Below the pieces are notes generated by a model. It did not search any database, was not told the DNA's origin, and saw only the letters and a program-made list of their open reading frames with translations. Shown here one piece after another: positions 14,171-27,449 of a DNA stretch of 64,000 nt; position 1 is the stretch's first letter; the number at the start of each line of letters is the position of its first letter. Source of the DNA: Sphagnum compactum (Eukaryota > Bryophyta > Sphagnopsida > Sphagnales); the NCBI GenBank assembly GCA_965153455.1, contig OZ234499.1, positions 5,253,577-5,317,576 on the forward strand, written 5' to 3'. The position numbers were made by a program, and so were the translations under genes.

Positions 14171-14689
14171 CCTAAAAAGTTATTTTAAATGGATTCGAAA
14201 CCAATTGTTCATAAAACATAACATGGAAAAAAAAAAATCATAATTTGTAACATACCTCAAGAATGAAAATAAAAACACAAGGAAAGGTGTTATAAGGCTT
14301 GTAATTGTTGTTGTAGCCTTACATGTTGCCTATCGCTTACCACCTACTTGGTTGGAGGCCAACAAAGCTAGTAAAAATTATTTAAGATCATGAAAAAGGG
14401 TGTTGCAACTTATATTACTTTCATTACTTCATGTAAGTTATCACCTACCATTCTATTCATTTGCAATAAAAGTGGTTGTTTTTTCAATCATGAAAGAACT
14501 ATGTACTATAGGAAACACAAAATCATTGTTGCAATAATGAATTATATCAATTGCTATATGTTTCTTTTTATAAAATTTAGAATGTACGTTTTGAAATATA
14601 CATATTTTGTTGTAAAAACATTATAGTATAAAAGTTTTGTAGAATTAATACTTACCAAATGGCCATATGTAAATTGCATTGTTTGGATC

Positions 14690-14990
14690 ATGTGATTAAT
14701 ATTTTCTTACATGACATCCACAATAGGCCTTTGTGTGTTGAATTTTGGGAAGTTCTAACGTGTTATTTATGGTCACTTTGAATGCATGTACCAACAAATG
14801 AAACTTTTGGGTTGCATTCAAGTAACCAATAGATGTACGACTAAATGTTGCAAATTCAAACACCCCCATATTGAATGAGCTTTTGGAGTGCACTCGAATG
14901 GTCAATAGACATACATCTATTTTTGCAAGTTCAAACACCCCCACAAACGAAGCTCTTAGAGAGCATTCAATTGGTCAATAGATGCAGGTA
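14690..14990 (-). repeat. Isolated LRR-type repeat units (copy 1)
   Basis: About three degenerate 72-bp units of the HNL LRR array (words such as 'gtgcactcgaatggtcaatagacatac'), far downstream of the gene and with no open frame across them. They are remnants of earlier array expansion. The partner is at 39,290-39,535. Confidence 0.6.
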
Positions 14991-15599
14991 ATTATTACAA
15001 GCTCAAACAATTGGATAAAGCAAATGCAAACTATGTATACAATGTAGCCAAAATACTATCACAATTTGATATTTTCAACACTTGTCCACATTTGACGCAT
15101 GATGGTGGATATTTAGATTTTATTTTTTTATGAAAGGTTCATTCACAATTTGAGTTCCAAAAAAAGGAATAAAAATTTGAACATTTCTTAGGGCTACTTT
15201 TTAAAATAACAATTACATGGAATAAAATTGAATGAACAAAATTGAATAGCCCAAAATAAGATAATTCATGTGGTGCTAGTGATTTTTCACATGCATACAT
15301 AATTGTGCATCAATATTTTGGTTTACAAGTACACATATGACATATGCTTTGAGCTTGAAACTTTTAGCTTAATGGATATAAACAACTAGCAAATTAATAT
15401 AAACAGATGAATCTTTTCCCTTGCAACCATTTGGTTCAAAAATTCAAGCCTTTGAAATTTTGATATGATTTGTTTATTCATCAAGTTCACCCAATGAACA
15501 CATACTTGCTTTAAACAAAACATGTTTTTCTTGTACAAAAAGTTTGAATTCAATTTGCATGATTTTTTACATTCCTTTTGATTACTCAAAAAATGAAGT

Positions 15600-16500
15600 T
15601 TAAAACAATGAATATCTTTAGTTTAAAGATCTCAAAAAGACATTTACATAATATCCAAAATAATTAAAATTTTCATTAATATAATAAAACATCATTTTAT
15701 TTATTAACATACAACAATCCACTACAATTGTTATCATTTCAATAAAATAAAACTTCAAAGTTGGACTTCGAAATCCTTTAAAAGTTAGACATTCCTTTTT
15801 AGAACTTTCATTGTGAACGAACCTTGAAAAGTTGCAATAGATGATGGTTTATATCCTAACTTGTCATTATGTTATGGAATTGGTGCACATATTAATGATT
15901 TAATTGTTCAATTATTTTGATTTATAGGGCCTTTAAGAATCATTATAATTATAATTAATTAATTGTGAAATACCAATTTTAATGAAAAAATTTCCATGAA
16001 ATTTTACCCATATAAAACGAAAACCATTCAAAACAATCTTCCCCAAAGCTTTCCAAATTTCTTGAAGTCATGGAGATCAATCATGTGAATTTAAAATTTT
16101 GTCCATTATTAGATTATGTCACGATAATGTTGATGATTATGAATTTTTGAGGTTGTAAAATGTTCTTCCATTTAAAGATGTACTTGGGCCAAATATATTT
16201 TTAATCATTTGACAACAATAAATTGGATTTTCAAAATTAATGAAAAATGTTGTCATGTACAAGTTTTTTTTACACTTGTATAAATTTATTGGTGTACCTT
16301 TCCAATATAAAAATGCAATTACGAATCAATTATATATTCATGATTTTTATAGCATATTTTTGTTTTCAAACCCAAATCATTTCTATGTGATCTATATAAT
16401 AATTCAAAATGAAAAAAAATCTTATTGATATAATATATAATTATAGTTTTGCTTTAAATCCTACACATTGTAATTGACATTTAGTCAACAACTTAAGCTT
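15600..16500. repeat. Spacer repeat between LRR blocks, unit 1 of copy 1
   Basis: AT-rich spacer of about 0.9 kb that recurs at 17,115-18,000, 40,190-41,050 and 41,850-42,690. Diagnostic words are 'acatcattttatttatt', 'ttcaaagttggacttcg' and 'gatgatggtttatatcc'. No coding potential. Confidence 0.7.
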
Positions 16501-16554
16501 TTGACATGCATAGAATTCCCCAAAAGATGTAGGTAATTTTCACCAATTTAGACC

Positions 16555-17115
16555 CCTTCACGAATGAATGTTTGGAGTGCATTGAATCAACCAATATACA
16601 TAGGTAATTTTTGTAAGTTTGAACACCCTAACAAATGGATTGCACTCAATTGGATTACACTCAATTGGCCAATAACTATAGGTCATTCTTACAAGTTGGA
16701 ACACCTTAACAAATGAAAGTTTTGGAATGCATTCAATTGGCCAATAGATGTAAGTAATTTTTGCAAGCTCGAACACCCTTACAAATGAAAGTTTTGGAAT
16801 GCATTCAATTGGCCAATAGATGTAGGTAATTTTTGCAAGCTCGAACACCCTTACAAATGAAAGTTTTGGAATGCATTCAATTGGCCAATAGATGTAGGTA
16901 ATTTTTGCAAGCTCGAACACCCTTACAAATGAAAGTTTTGGAATGCATTCAATTGGCCAATAGATGTAGGTAATTTTTGCAAGCTTGAACATCCTGACAA
17001 ATGAAAGTTTTGGAATGCATTCAATTGGCCGATAGATGTAGGTAATTTTTGCAAGCTTGAACAATCATCCAAATAAAGGTTTTGGAGCGCACTCAATTGG
17101 GCAATAGATGTAAGT
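16555..17115 (-). repeat. Detached block of LRR units (copy 1)
   Basis: About seven 72-bp units, several nearly identical to each other ('gcattcaattggccaatagatgtaggtaa' repeated from 16,730 on). An open frame crosses the block, but it is the alternative frame (TYIYWPIECIPKLSF repeated), not the LRR frame. It is non-functional LRR DNA between two spacer copies. Confidence 0.65.
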
Positions 17116-18000
17116 AATATCCAAAATAAATTTTAAATTTTTTATTAATATAATTAGACATCATTTTATTTATTAACATACAACAATCCATTATAATTGT
17201 TATCATTTCAATAAAATAAAACTTCAAAGTTGGACTTCGAAATCCTTTAAATATTAAACATTTTTTTTTGGAACTTTCATGGTGAATGAACTTTTAAAAG
17301 TTACAATAGATGATGGTTTATATCCTAATTCATCATTATATTCTGGAAATGGTTCACATATTAATGATTTAATTGATCAAAAAAAATTATTTTTATTTAT
17401 TGGGCCTTTAAGAATCATTATATTAATAATAAATTAATTGTGAAATACCAATTTTAATGAAAAGTTGTCCATGAAATTTTACCCATATAAAATGGCAACC
17501 CATTAAAAATAATCTTCCCCATCAAAGCTTACGAATTTTTTAAAGTCATGGAGATCAGTCATATGAATTAAAAAATTTGTTCATTATTACATTATGTTTT
17601 GATAATGTTGATGATTATGAATTTTTGAGGTTGTAAAATGTTCTTCCATTAAAAATGTACTTGGGCCAAATATATTTTTAATCATTTGACAACATAAATT
17701 GGATTAATAAAAAATTTTGTCACGCAAGGGTTTCTTAAAAACATGTATAAACTTATTGGTGTACATTTTAAATATAAAAGCACAATTATGAATCAATTAA
17801 AAATATTGATGTTTTTTATAACATATTTTAGTTTTCAAACCCAAGTCATTTTTATGTGATTTGTACAATAAGTCAAAACAAACGTAATCTTATTGCCACA
17901 ATATATAATTATAATTTTCTTTGAAATCTTACACCCTATAATATACATTTAGTCAACAATTAAACTTTTGACATGCATTGAATTCCCCAATAGATGTAAA
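17115..18000. repeat. Spacer repeat, unit 2 of copy 1
   Basis: Second copy of the 15.6-16.5 kb spacer, in the same orientation, joining the detached LRR block to the main array. Confidence 0.7.
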
Positions 18001-20400
18001 TATTTTATGCCAACTTAAACAACTCAACAAATGAAAGTTTGGAATGCATTGAATTGACTAATATACATAGGTAATTTTTACAAGTCCGAACACCCTAGCA
18101 ACTAAATTTTTTGGAGTGCATTCAATTGGCCAATAGATGTAGGTAATTTTTGCAAGTTTGAACACCCTCACAAAAAAAAGTTTTGGAGTGCACTCAGTTG
18201 ACCAATAGATGTAAGTAATTCTTGCAAATTTGAACAATTATTCAAATGAAAGTTTTGGAGTGCACTCAATTGGCCAATAGACTTAGGTAATTCTTGTAAG
18301 TTGCGATAATTGTGCAAATGAAGGTTTTGAAGTGCACTCAATTGCCCAATAGATGTAGGTGATTGTTTTAATTTCAAATAATCATTCAAATGAAAGTTTT
18401 GGAGTGCACTCAATTGGCCAATAGATGTACGCAATTTTTGCAAGTTTGAACACCCTCACAAAAAAAAGGTTTTGGAGTGCACTCAATTGGTTAATAGATG
18501 TAGGTAATTTTTGCAAGTTTGAACACCCTCACAAAAAAAGGTTTTGGAGTGCACTCAATTGGCTAATAGATGTAGGTAATTCTTGCAAGTTCTGACAACC
18601 GTGCAAATGAAGGTTTTGAAGTGCACTCAATTGCCCAATAGATGTAGGTGATTATTTTAATTTCAAACATTCATTCAAATGAAGGTTTTGGAGTGCACTC
18701 AATTGGCCAATAGATGTAGGTAGTTCTTGAAACCTCCAGCAACCCCACAAATGAAAATTTTGTAATGCATTCAATTAGCCAATAGATGTAGGTAATTCTT
18801 GCAAGCTCAAACAATTGTTCAAATGAAGGTTTTGGAGTGCACTCAATTGGCCAATAGATGTAGGTAGTTCTTGCAAGTTCGAACAACCCCACAAATGAAA
18901 GTTTTAGAGTGCATTCAATTGGCCAATAGATGTAGGTAATTCTTGCAAGCTTAAACAATTGTTCAAATGAAGGTTTTGGAGTGCACTCAATTGACCAATA
19001 GATGTAAGTAATTTTTGCAAGCTCAAACACCCCCACAAAAGAAATTTTTGGAGTGCACTCAATAAGCCAATAGATGTAGGTAGTTCTTGCAAACTTTCAC
19101 ACCATCACAAATAATGGTTTTGGAGTGCACTCAATTGGCCAATAGATCTAGGTAATTTTCACAAGCTCCGACAACCGTGTAAATGAAGGTTTTGGAGTGC
19201 ACTCAATTGGCCAATAGATCCATGTAACTGTTGCAAGTTTGAATAATTGTTCAACTGAAGGTTTTGGAGTGCAATCAATTGGCCAATAGATGTGGGTAAT
19301 TCTTGTAAGTTTCAACAATCGTTCAAATGAAGGTTTTGGAGTGCACTCAATTGCCCAATAGATGTAGGTAATTCTTGTAAGCTCGAACAACCCTTCAAAT
19401 GAAGGTTTTGGAGTGTAATCAATTGGCCAATAGTGTAGGTAATTCTTGCAAACTCTCACACCATGACAAATCAAGGTTTTGGAGTGCACTCAATTGGCCA
19501 ATAGATTTAGGTAATTGTTGCAAGTTCCAACAATTATTCAAATGAAGGTTTTGGAGTGTAATCAATTGGCCAATAGATGTAGGTAATTCTTGCAAATGTT
19601 CACACCATGACAAATAAAGGTTTTGGAGTGCACTTAATTGGCCGATAGATGTAGGTAATTCTTGCAAACTTTCACACCATGATAAATAAAGGTTTTGGAG
19701 TGCATTCAATTGGCCAATAGATTTAGGTAATTGTTACAAGTTCGAACAATTATTCAAATGAAGGTTTTGGAGTGCAATCAATTGGCCAATAGATGTGGGT
19801 AATTCTTGCAAGCTCCAACAATTGTTCAAATGAAGGTTTTGGAGTGCACGCAATTGGCCAATAGATGTGGGTAATTCTTGCAAATCCCAACAATCGTTCA
19901 AATGAAAGTTTTAGAGTGCACTCAATTGGCCAATAGATGTGGGTAATTCTTGCAAGCTTGAACAATCGTTCAAATGAAGGTTTTGGAGTGCACTCAATTG
20001 CCCAATAGATGTAGGTAATTTTGATAAATTAAAACACTTCGATAGGTTAAGCTCTTTAAGTGCATTCAATTTCCCAATAGATGTAGGTAATTTTGGTAAA
20101 TTAAAACACTTCGATAGATTAAGCTCTTTAAGTGCATTCAATTTCCCAATAGATGTAGGTAATTTTGGTAAATTAAAACACTTCAATAGATTAAGCTCTT
20201 GAAGTGCATTCAATTGCCCAATAGATGTAGGTAAATCTTGCAACCTTGAACACCCTGATAGATTAAGTTCTAGGAGTGCATTCAATTGCCCAATAGATGT
20301 AGGTAAATATTGCAACCTTGAACACCCTGATAGATTAAGTTCTAGGAGTGCATTCAATTTGCCAATAGGTGTAGATAATTTTTTCATATGAAGGCCATGG
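18000..20400 (-). repeat. 72-bp LRR-coding tandem array (copy 1)
   Basis: Roughly thirty units of 72 bp, each coding on the - strand for a 24-residue plant LRR of the form LQNLHLNNCSSLQELPTSIGQ. From 20,387 to 19,911 the frame is open. Further left, small indels move the LRR reading among frames, leaving pieces at 19,709-19,419 and 18,443-18,168. Confidence 0.85.
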
Positions 20401-23400
20401 CTTAAAATGTCAAAAACAAATTATAGACAATTACATTTTGTTAAATGGAATACTTATAAGTGACAACAATTAAACAAATTATTTGGCAACTTTTGGATCA
20501 TGCATTCTTGGAGACACAACCATCGAAGGTTCTTCAAATCTTGTCCTTGGATGAAATTTTCCACCATATTTGATGAGGCTTCTGTTAGGTCAAGTAACTT
20601 AAGGTTGTGACACTCCTTTGAGCCACTTTGGAAAAATGAAGGCAAAACTTCACATTCTTTAAAAGAAATGCCTTCTAAAATTGTCACCACCTATCACATC
20701 AAACAAATTACAAACAATTGTCAACATCAATAAAAAATAATTTTCATTCTAATGCCATGTTTTTAATGAAAAAAACATTACATCTCCTTAAATAAAGCTA
20801 AAACTTATGGTTTCATTCGGAATTTTGACAAAAAAATACACCATAGGTTTGAATTAGCATGTGTTGCTCAAACCTGATTTTTTTGCAAAGATATATTTGG
20901 TTTCCATACAAATCGATTCATTGTAACTTTCATTGCAATATTTCGACCCATGTCTCGTAATTGTTCATGCATGTATAAGCTGCCATCTTCTGCCCATTTG
21001 ATTAAAGATCTATCTTTCAAGTTTTGTAATCCAAGCATAGGGCTCGATGAACCATCTGCATTCCAATACACTCGACAAAACGTATTTTTTTTGAAACCGG
21101 TGAAAAAACAAGCAATATCCAAAAACATCTCTTGATGTTCCTCATTCAAGTGGTCATAAGAAATTCTCAAAGTTTTCCAAAGCAACTCATTGTCAGAACC
21201 CCCTGTTAGATTTCGCCCAGCTTTCAATTCACGCAATGCATCTTTCCATATTTCCAAATCATGAATATCACACAAATAACAACCCAATATTTCAAGGCTT
21301 AAAGGGAGGCCCCCGCAAACTTTTATAATCTCCATAGAAATATTTTTGAAATCATTTGTCACATGATTTGCATGTTTGAATGCATGGAACATGAGAAGTT
21401 CCATTGCTTGTTCTTCCTCCAAAAATGCCATGTCTACTTTTGCAGACTCCTTTACATGATTTTTCAATTCTTGCCAATTTCGACAATTTACAAGTACTTT
21501 GCTCTTGCAATGTACATTAGTGGCATGCTTGTGAATAGGAAGTTGCAAGGCGCCGAGGTTGTTCCTCGTATCAACATCATCCACAACCACCAAAACTTTC
21601 TTTGTTTTCATGCATTGCTTGATTTTATCAAGATATTTGTCAACATCTTCATGTCCGTGTAAGTCTTTATCACATAAATCTTGTAGAAGTTATTTTTGGA
21701 CATCTTTGATGTGTTTTGATTTCACATCCTCTAAGAAGCTAGATTTTTCATATTGGTTGTGGAACAAATGATACACTTTTTTACTCAAAGTGGTTTTCCC
21801 AATCCCACCCATTCCAACCAATGCAACAATAGATTCCTTTTGTAACAAATTGTTTATGGCCTTTGCTTTATCTTCCAACGCCACCTCATAATATGGCAAA
21901 GGTGGCATAGGTGGTGTATTTTTTTCCTGTCAAAGTTCACCAAAAAAATTTAAAATCAAATAATGGATAATACCATATATGGCATGTAATTTAAGTGAAA
22001 GATGTATTGTTTACAGTCAAATTACATGAACATACACAATTCCAAAAATTAAAACCAATGTTATTTACCTTCATAAAAATTTTCAAACATTCCAATAGTT
22101 TGGAATAACTTAAATGTTCCTTTGATGATGGCTTGCAAATTGTCAAATGATTAGCATCTTCGACTGTGTAATTGTTATTGTTTGACAATCGAATAGCTGA
22201 AGCCTTTGGCACTAAAATTCCCTGTACATGTGCAAAAGTTATTTTAGTTGAAACTCCTTAATGTGATTGGATTTATCATAATATACAAGTTGTCAAATGT
22301 AATGTAACAACCAAATGACGATTGGAACAATAAATTAAATTTTATGTTCAAACTATATAAATCAAATATATTTGTAACATAACCTCATTTACCTTGTTAT
22401 AAATGAATTTAAAATAAAACTACAAAGGTGTTTCTTTCAATTAACATTCTATACACAATGAATTTACAATTTCTACTATGGATACATCTTGCAATGGATT
22501 TGTGGACAAAGAAGGGAAAACTTAAAACCAATTCACAACTAACGTTAGTAGTTTCAAAAGTTAAACCAACACAAGTTTCTGTAACATAAAAAAATTCAAC
22601 TATGGAACCTAGTTGGATAGTTAATATGTTTAGATGAAAATCTTACCCATTCATTGTCAATAGGTAATCCTTCAACAAATCCATAGATGTTGATGTTTTT
22701 GCAAATGGATTTGTCGAAGTCTATTGAAAGTTGTTCCATTTTTGGGTTGAAAGATTCCATATTTTTCAAAAGACTTGATGGGGTTGTATCCTTGGCAATT
22801 TGTGACATTGCCACTTGAAATACTTTGATAGATCTTGGGTACCACCGGCATGTGGTACACTATAAAACACCACACCTTTAAGATTTTTCAAAAATTTCTC
22901 ACAATAAATATGTGCTTCAACATCCAACTTATTTGTTTGCTTTTGATACACATGTTTGTGCATTTCAACCACCAAACTTTTAAGGACAAGACCTCCGAAA
23001 CTATAAGCGACCATTGCCATTGGTCCATCCCAAAAAGTTTCATACCTACAAAATATTTCAAAATACACCAAAAATGCATCAACAACATTTTTAATGGTAA
23101 TATACATGTATAAATAGTCACAACATCATATATTTTATTTGGTGCAATTTGTCAATTAACACAACAACCTAAGCCATAAGTCCATAACATATTTGTTTGC
23201 AAGTTTTTATTCATTTTTCATTTTAAAAAAAAAGTTTACCTATAAAATGTTCCAATCACATGTGGGTAAATACATTATTATGCACAAGCATGTAGGCATT
23301 TAATTCCAAGTGTTAATGTATAGTGTTATGTGTTACATTCACAATTTAACTCAAATAGTAGACTGTAGGAAATTGGAAGTAAGATATATTTGTTTTGAGA

Positions 23401-25158
23401 TTAAATATAGGTACAAAGTGGATTCAAATTCAATCAATTATATAGGTGATTGAATTTAGTTCAAGTGCCAAAGATGAAACTTCAAAAAGTTCCCATCACA
23501 AATTGTCACTACAACCAAATTGGATTCCCACGGTTTGATAATATGAACATAAATTTTGTTATTAATTCATCTCAACATGAGAATTAACACAAAAGCCCCA
23601 TTTCATGTTATCTTCAATGGATTTGAAAGTTCCAAAGTGTTCAAGATTTGGTGTGTACCACAATAATGCTCCACATGAACAATTTATTCAAAGATGTCAA
23701 AATGCAATCAATTATCTTTAATTGGAACACACAATGAAGAATAAGATGCCCATAAATAAGGAAATTGTCACACCTTGAATCTGTAACCAAGCTTTGAATG
23801 AGGTTTTGGCCAATTTCAGTCACATCATTATGGACACTTGCCACAACATTAGAATCATACGATAGTGACAAAATTTTGACATTGTCATTCAAGTCCTTTG
23901 GGATCCACATTTGTGGCCAGCATATGCATTTTTCTTTACCATCGATGGGGCGTGTTGTCCATGTTTGCTTCCAATCGTCATCACTCCCATAGGCAATCCC
24001 ATGGAAAAAAATTATGGTCAAATTCGGGTTCTTTGAAGTGCAATCAGGATTTAAATCATGCACTGGATATTTCTACAAAAGAAAAAAAGAAGAAATGTCA
24101 ACAAGATTCATCAAATAAGTCTTGAAAATGATTTTATTATACATAAAATCAAAGAAATGCAAGATTCCTAAAGTGTACAATCACAATATTTGACAAAATA
24201 CATATAGTAATTTGAAAATGTGAAATAGAACAAGACAATAATTTGTGAATGAAACAATACCATATTTATCTTGCAACATCATTTAAATTTAAATTTTGAT
24301 TCCATTCCCATATTTGCAATTTTTTTGAGGCTTGTTAATTTTCTTTCAAAAAGTCAAAAAGTCAAGTGAGTCACAAAAGAAGATCATTTACATGCAAAGT
24401 AAGTTTCAAAATGTAATGCAATAATTGACTATCATCACATAATGGTATAATGGAATATTAGCCAACAAATTTAAGGACTGCTGCTAAAAATTGAAATCTT
24501 CAAATTTTGGATTCTTTATTTAAAACCACATAATTAATCTAATTCATTTTCATTTCACTACTTTTTCCACAAATTTTGGCCACCAAGGTTTGCAATTCCT
24601 AAGGAATTGGGACACAATCACAAGAATAATGTCCAAGAGAATTCTTTAATAATTATGTTGTTGGATTTAAACCACTTTGGAGTTACTCACAATCTACATT
24701 GAAAGTTGCAATCCTTACAAATTCTATATGTGAACATAGTCAATGTCGATTGACAAATTTTCCTCTCACCAATTTTACTTGTTATAGCAAAATGAATCCC
24801 AAATGTAAGAGTTTGTTTTGATATCACTTCCTTTCCTATCGGTTGGTTTAAATGATGCAACAAAAAAGCAAGCAAAATTATTGGTATTCAACAAGGAAGC
24901 TCATAAACTAATATCAAATTTCAACATGTAGCTTCAAAAAACCCAAGAAAAAGTGTTGTGCAAAACAAGTTGAATCATAAAATCAAGAGGACACACCACA
25001 GGGGTGCCTTGTCTAGAGCTTGAAGGAGCATTTTCACCCAAGACTGGAGGTGTGTTGATCACACCATGGATCTGCATAACATCTCCTTTTCTTTTTTTTG
25101 GCGGCCCTTGTGAAACTTCAACATCTTTTCTCTTACATGGAGAGAATGAATTTTCCAT
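18168..25158 (-). pseudogene. HNL copy 1: alpha/beta-hydrolase-NB-ARC-LRR receptor, disrupted
   Basis: Same exon structure as the intact copy 2: exons at 25,158-24,997, 24,072-23,774, 23,045-22,647, 22,221-22,069, 21,926-20,874 and from 20,690 leftwards. The domains are a KRK/PPKKRKG basic tail, SERAC1-like hydrolase (AYSFGG, PHAGG, ANHLTICKP), NB-ARC (GMGGIGKTT, VVVDDVD, CGGLPLS, FLDIACFF, MHEQLRDMG) and LRRs. Three lesions break it. One base is missing near 22,802 (exon 3 is 399 nt against 400 in copy 2), shifting the frame inside the hydrolase. TAA at 21,690-21,692 replaces the CAA of copy 2 shortly after the P-loop. TAA at 20,454-20,456 replaces CAA before the LRRs. The LRR array then drifts between frames. 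The NB-ARC part is otherwise well conserved, so inactivation looks recent. A truncated product cannot be excluded. Confidence 0.85.
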
Positions 25159-25169
25159 ACCTCCCACTA

Positions 25170-26380
25170 CTCAAATTCCATTCATTAACTCCTCTGGTAT
25201 ATGTTTTCTCTTCCCTTTCTGCTCTCCTAAAACCTGCTAGAAGTCCTTTACCCTCTCAAAAGCATACATGTTATAAAGTGTCTCCATCACAACACAGATT
25301 CACAGACCCTGATCTTTCCTATAGCTCTCAGGACATATTGATGCCTTTCCTCTTCACGATCTCGCTGAAATTTCCACAATCTTCTCTTACTCCTTTCCTG
25401 CCCTTTCTTCATAAACTCTTCTTTCGCTTATCTTTTTTATTTGTTTTCTCCTGCCTTAGAACTTCCTAGAAGGATTGTGCCACCACTGACAGCAGGTACA
25501 CGTTTACCGATTCCATGCTCACTCAACCATTCATTCATCTCTGTCTTGGACACAAGTAGTTGATTTCCATCTCATAATTGAGGATAGAGTTGACAATGTA
25601 GGGTTGATCGGTAAACATGTTTTATTGGTTCACTCCAGGTTCCATCGTTGCCACGATTCTTGTTTTACATCCACACCTTTCCTGTTTGCCGATTTCATCC
25701 AGTGTCTGTATTTAGCCCATCATGTTGCACAAGTAGTCTTTTACTTGGTGACATGGGTGCCGATGAATACAGTAGCTTGAGCGTTTGAGGGAAAAGGAAG
25801 CTACATGGATGGTCATAGCAAATCAATCCAGAGTGAAAAAAGGTCTATTGTAGAGAGGTAGATATGTTATACTTAGGTGGGCGGCCGTGGTAAACCCAGC
25901 ACCTACACCGGTACCATGTGTAAGGTACCTAATGGTCTTTTGTTGCAATGATGAGGAAAACTAGGACGAGGAAAATTGAGTTGCTGTACAAAAATGTTGG
26001 ATCCAACGACTGAGACAAAGCGTGGAAATTTTGGAAGTATACCACCCACACATACTATGCTTGGTCCCACGCCCTTGTACTACATGTGTGGGTTGGGCAT
26101 GGGATCATGGGTTTGAAATATGTGAATTTACTTCGTATATTAATACGAGGGTAGATGCTACCAGCTTTAGAAGCCTATTCCTAATTCTTTCAACTTTGGT
26201 TGTATTGTAGGTGAATTTGAATTAGTCAAATAATCATGCATTCTTCTTTGAATGAAACCTGGGAGTTCTTTTAAGGTTTTGGTTTATCCAGAACCGGCAG
26301 TTCTCTGGATCTGAAATGTTTGAAAAACCAGGCAGTTTTTTTTTTAAATCAAATGTGCCCCAACACTGAATAGGTAGGGT
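25170..26380. other. Upstream flank of HNL copy 1, duplicated
   Basis: No gene recognised. It is collinear with 50,640-52,030 of copy 2, so any promoter of the HNL gene is duplicated with it. A pyrimidine-rich stretch (25.2-25.45 kb) lies next to the first exon. Copy 1 lacks a segment of about 235 bp that copy 2 has at 51,630-51,865. Confidence 0.4.
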
Positions 26381-26439
26381 GTTCTTTGCAAGGGGTGTTA
26401 GCCCAGGCCAAAAATGGTGACCAAGTCTTTTGGGAAGAG

Positions 26440-26870
26440 AAATTTCATGCAGCCAATGGGAAGGCCCAAGCATGCACTCAAGGTGCCGTGCTTTTTTTCC
26501 TTTTATGTTTTGGGGTGTGGGGGGGGGGGGGGGGTGTGGAGATTTTTTTTCATTTTTCGCAGCTTCCCAATTTGTTTGCACTATGTTCCCTTCAAGTTCC
26601 AAATGGGTTCCCAATATGTTCCCCAATTTCACAATGTTTTCCCCTTTCTCCATACCACCTCACTTTTATCCCATATGCCTTCGAAAACGGTGTCCTCCTT
26701 TCACCTATATAGGTGGGCCAAAGGGGAGGAACTATATACTTCAAAATAGAGCCTTCTGTTTTGGGAAGTCTCCCTAGTTTCATTTTTTTTGAGTGATGGG
26801 CCAATCAAATTGGCACGTCGCCAAAATAAAATAAAATAAAGAACTTTGGAGGCACCTCATCTAATTAACA
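26440..26870 (+). repeat. Dispersed repeat R1, first direct copy
   Basis: Shares 'agccaatgggaaggccca', 'tttcacctatatagg' and 'gttcccaata' with 27,037-27,430. An inverted relative lies inside the Helitron at 33.9-34.34 kb. It contains a 16-base G run at 26,519-26,534. The CACCTATATAGG palindrome followed by a leader-like stretch could be promoter-like. The two copies flank about 170 bp, like a very short LTR element, but TG/CA ends were not found. Confidence 0.6.
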
Positions 26871-27036
26871 GGAGAGGTGACTAGGTCCCCAGATTTGGGG
26901 TTGGTGAGAGGTTGGAGGGGAGGTTTTTTTTCAAGCTGTATTTGGTGTAGATAGTGGACTGTCCAGTGTCCACTTGGACACTGGACTTTCAATGCAAGTT
27001 TTATTTGAGGGAGGAGGAGGATTTGTTTTCCTTTCA

Positions 27037-27430
27037 GCCAATGGGAAGGCCCAAGGTGCCTTGCTTTTATTCCTTTTAAGTTTGGAGGGCGGGAAGGATT
27101 TTTATTTTTTTTCATTTTGCCCTGTTTGCCAATGTGTTCCCATGGTGTTCCTTCTAAGTTCCTAATGGGTTCCCAATACGTTCCCCAAGTTCACAATGTG
27201 TTCCCCAACATGTTCTCCATGTAAGCACCTCACTTTCATCCCATATGTTTTGGCAAATATTGATCTCCTTTCACCTATATAGGCGGGCCGAAGGGGAGGA
27301 CCTATATACATCAAAACAGAACCTTCTATTTTGAGGAGTCTCCATAGTTTCATTTTTTTGGGAGCAATGGGACAGTCAAATTGGCTTGTCGCTCCCCCCA
27401 AAAAACAAAAGAACTTGGAAGGTACCTTGT
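27037..27430 (+). repeat. Dispersed repeat R1, second direct copy
   Basis: Second copy, about 590 bp downstream of the first, with the same internal order and the same CACCTATATAGG palindrome. Confidence 0.6.
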
Positions 27431-27449
27431 GTCTACATTAACACTTCTC

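Noticed and set aside
16558-17064. Open frame of 168 codons with repeated TYIYWPIECIPKLSF-type peptides, and similar ones at 18.67-19.97 and 43.7-45.5 kb
   Set aside because: They are the alternative frame of the 72-bp LRR unit on the same strand. The period is a multiple of three, so any stop-free frame stays open over many units. No sign of independent coding.
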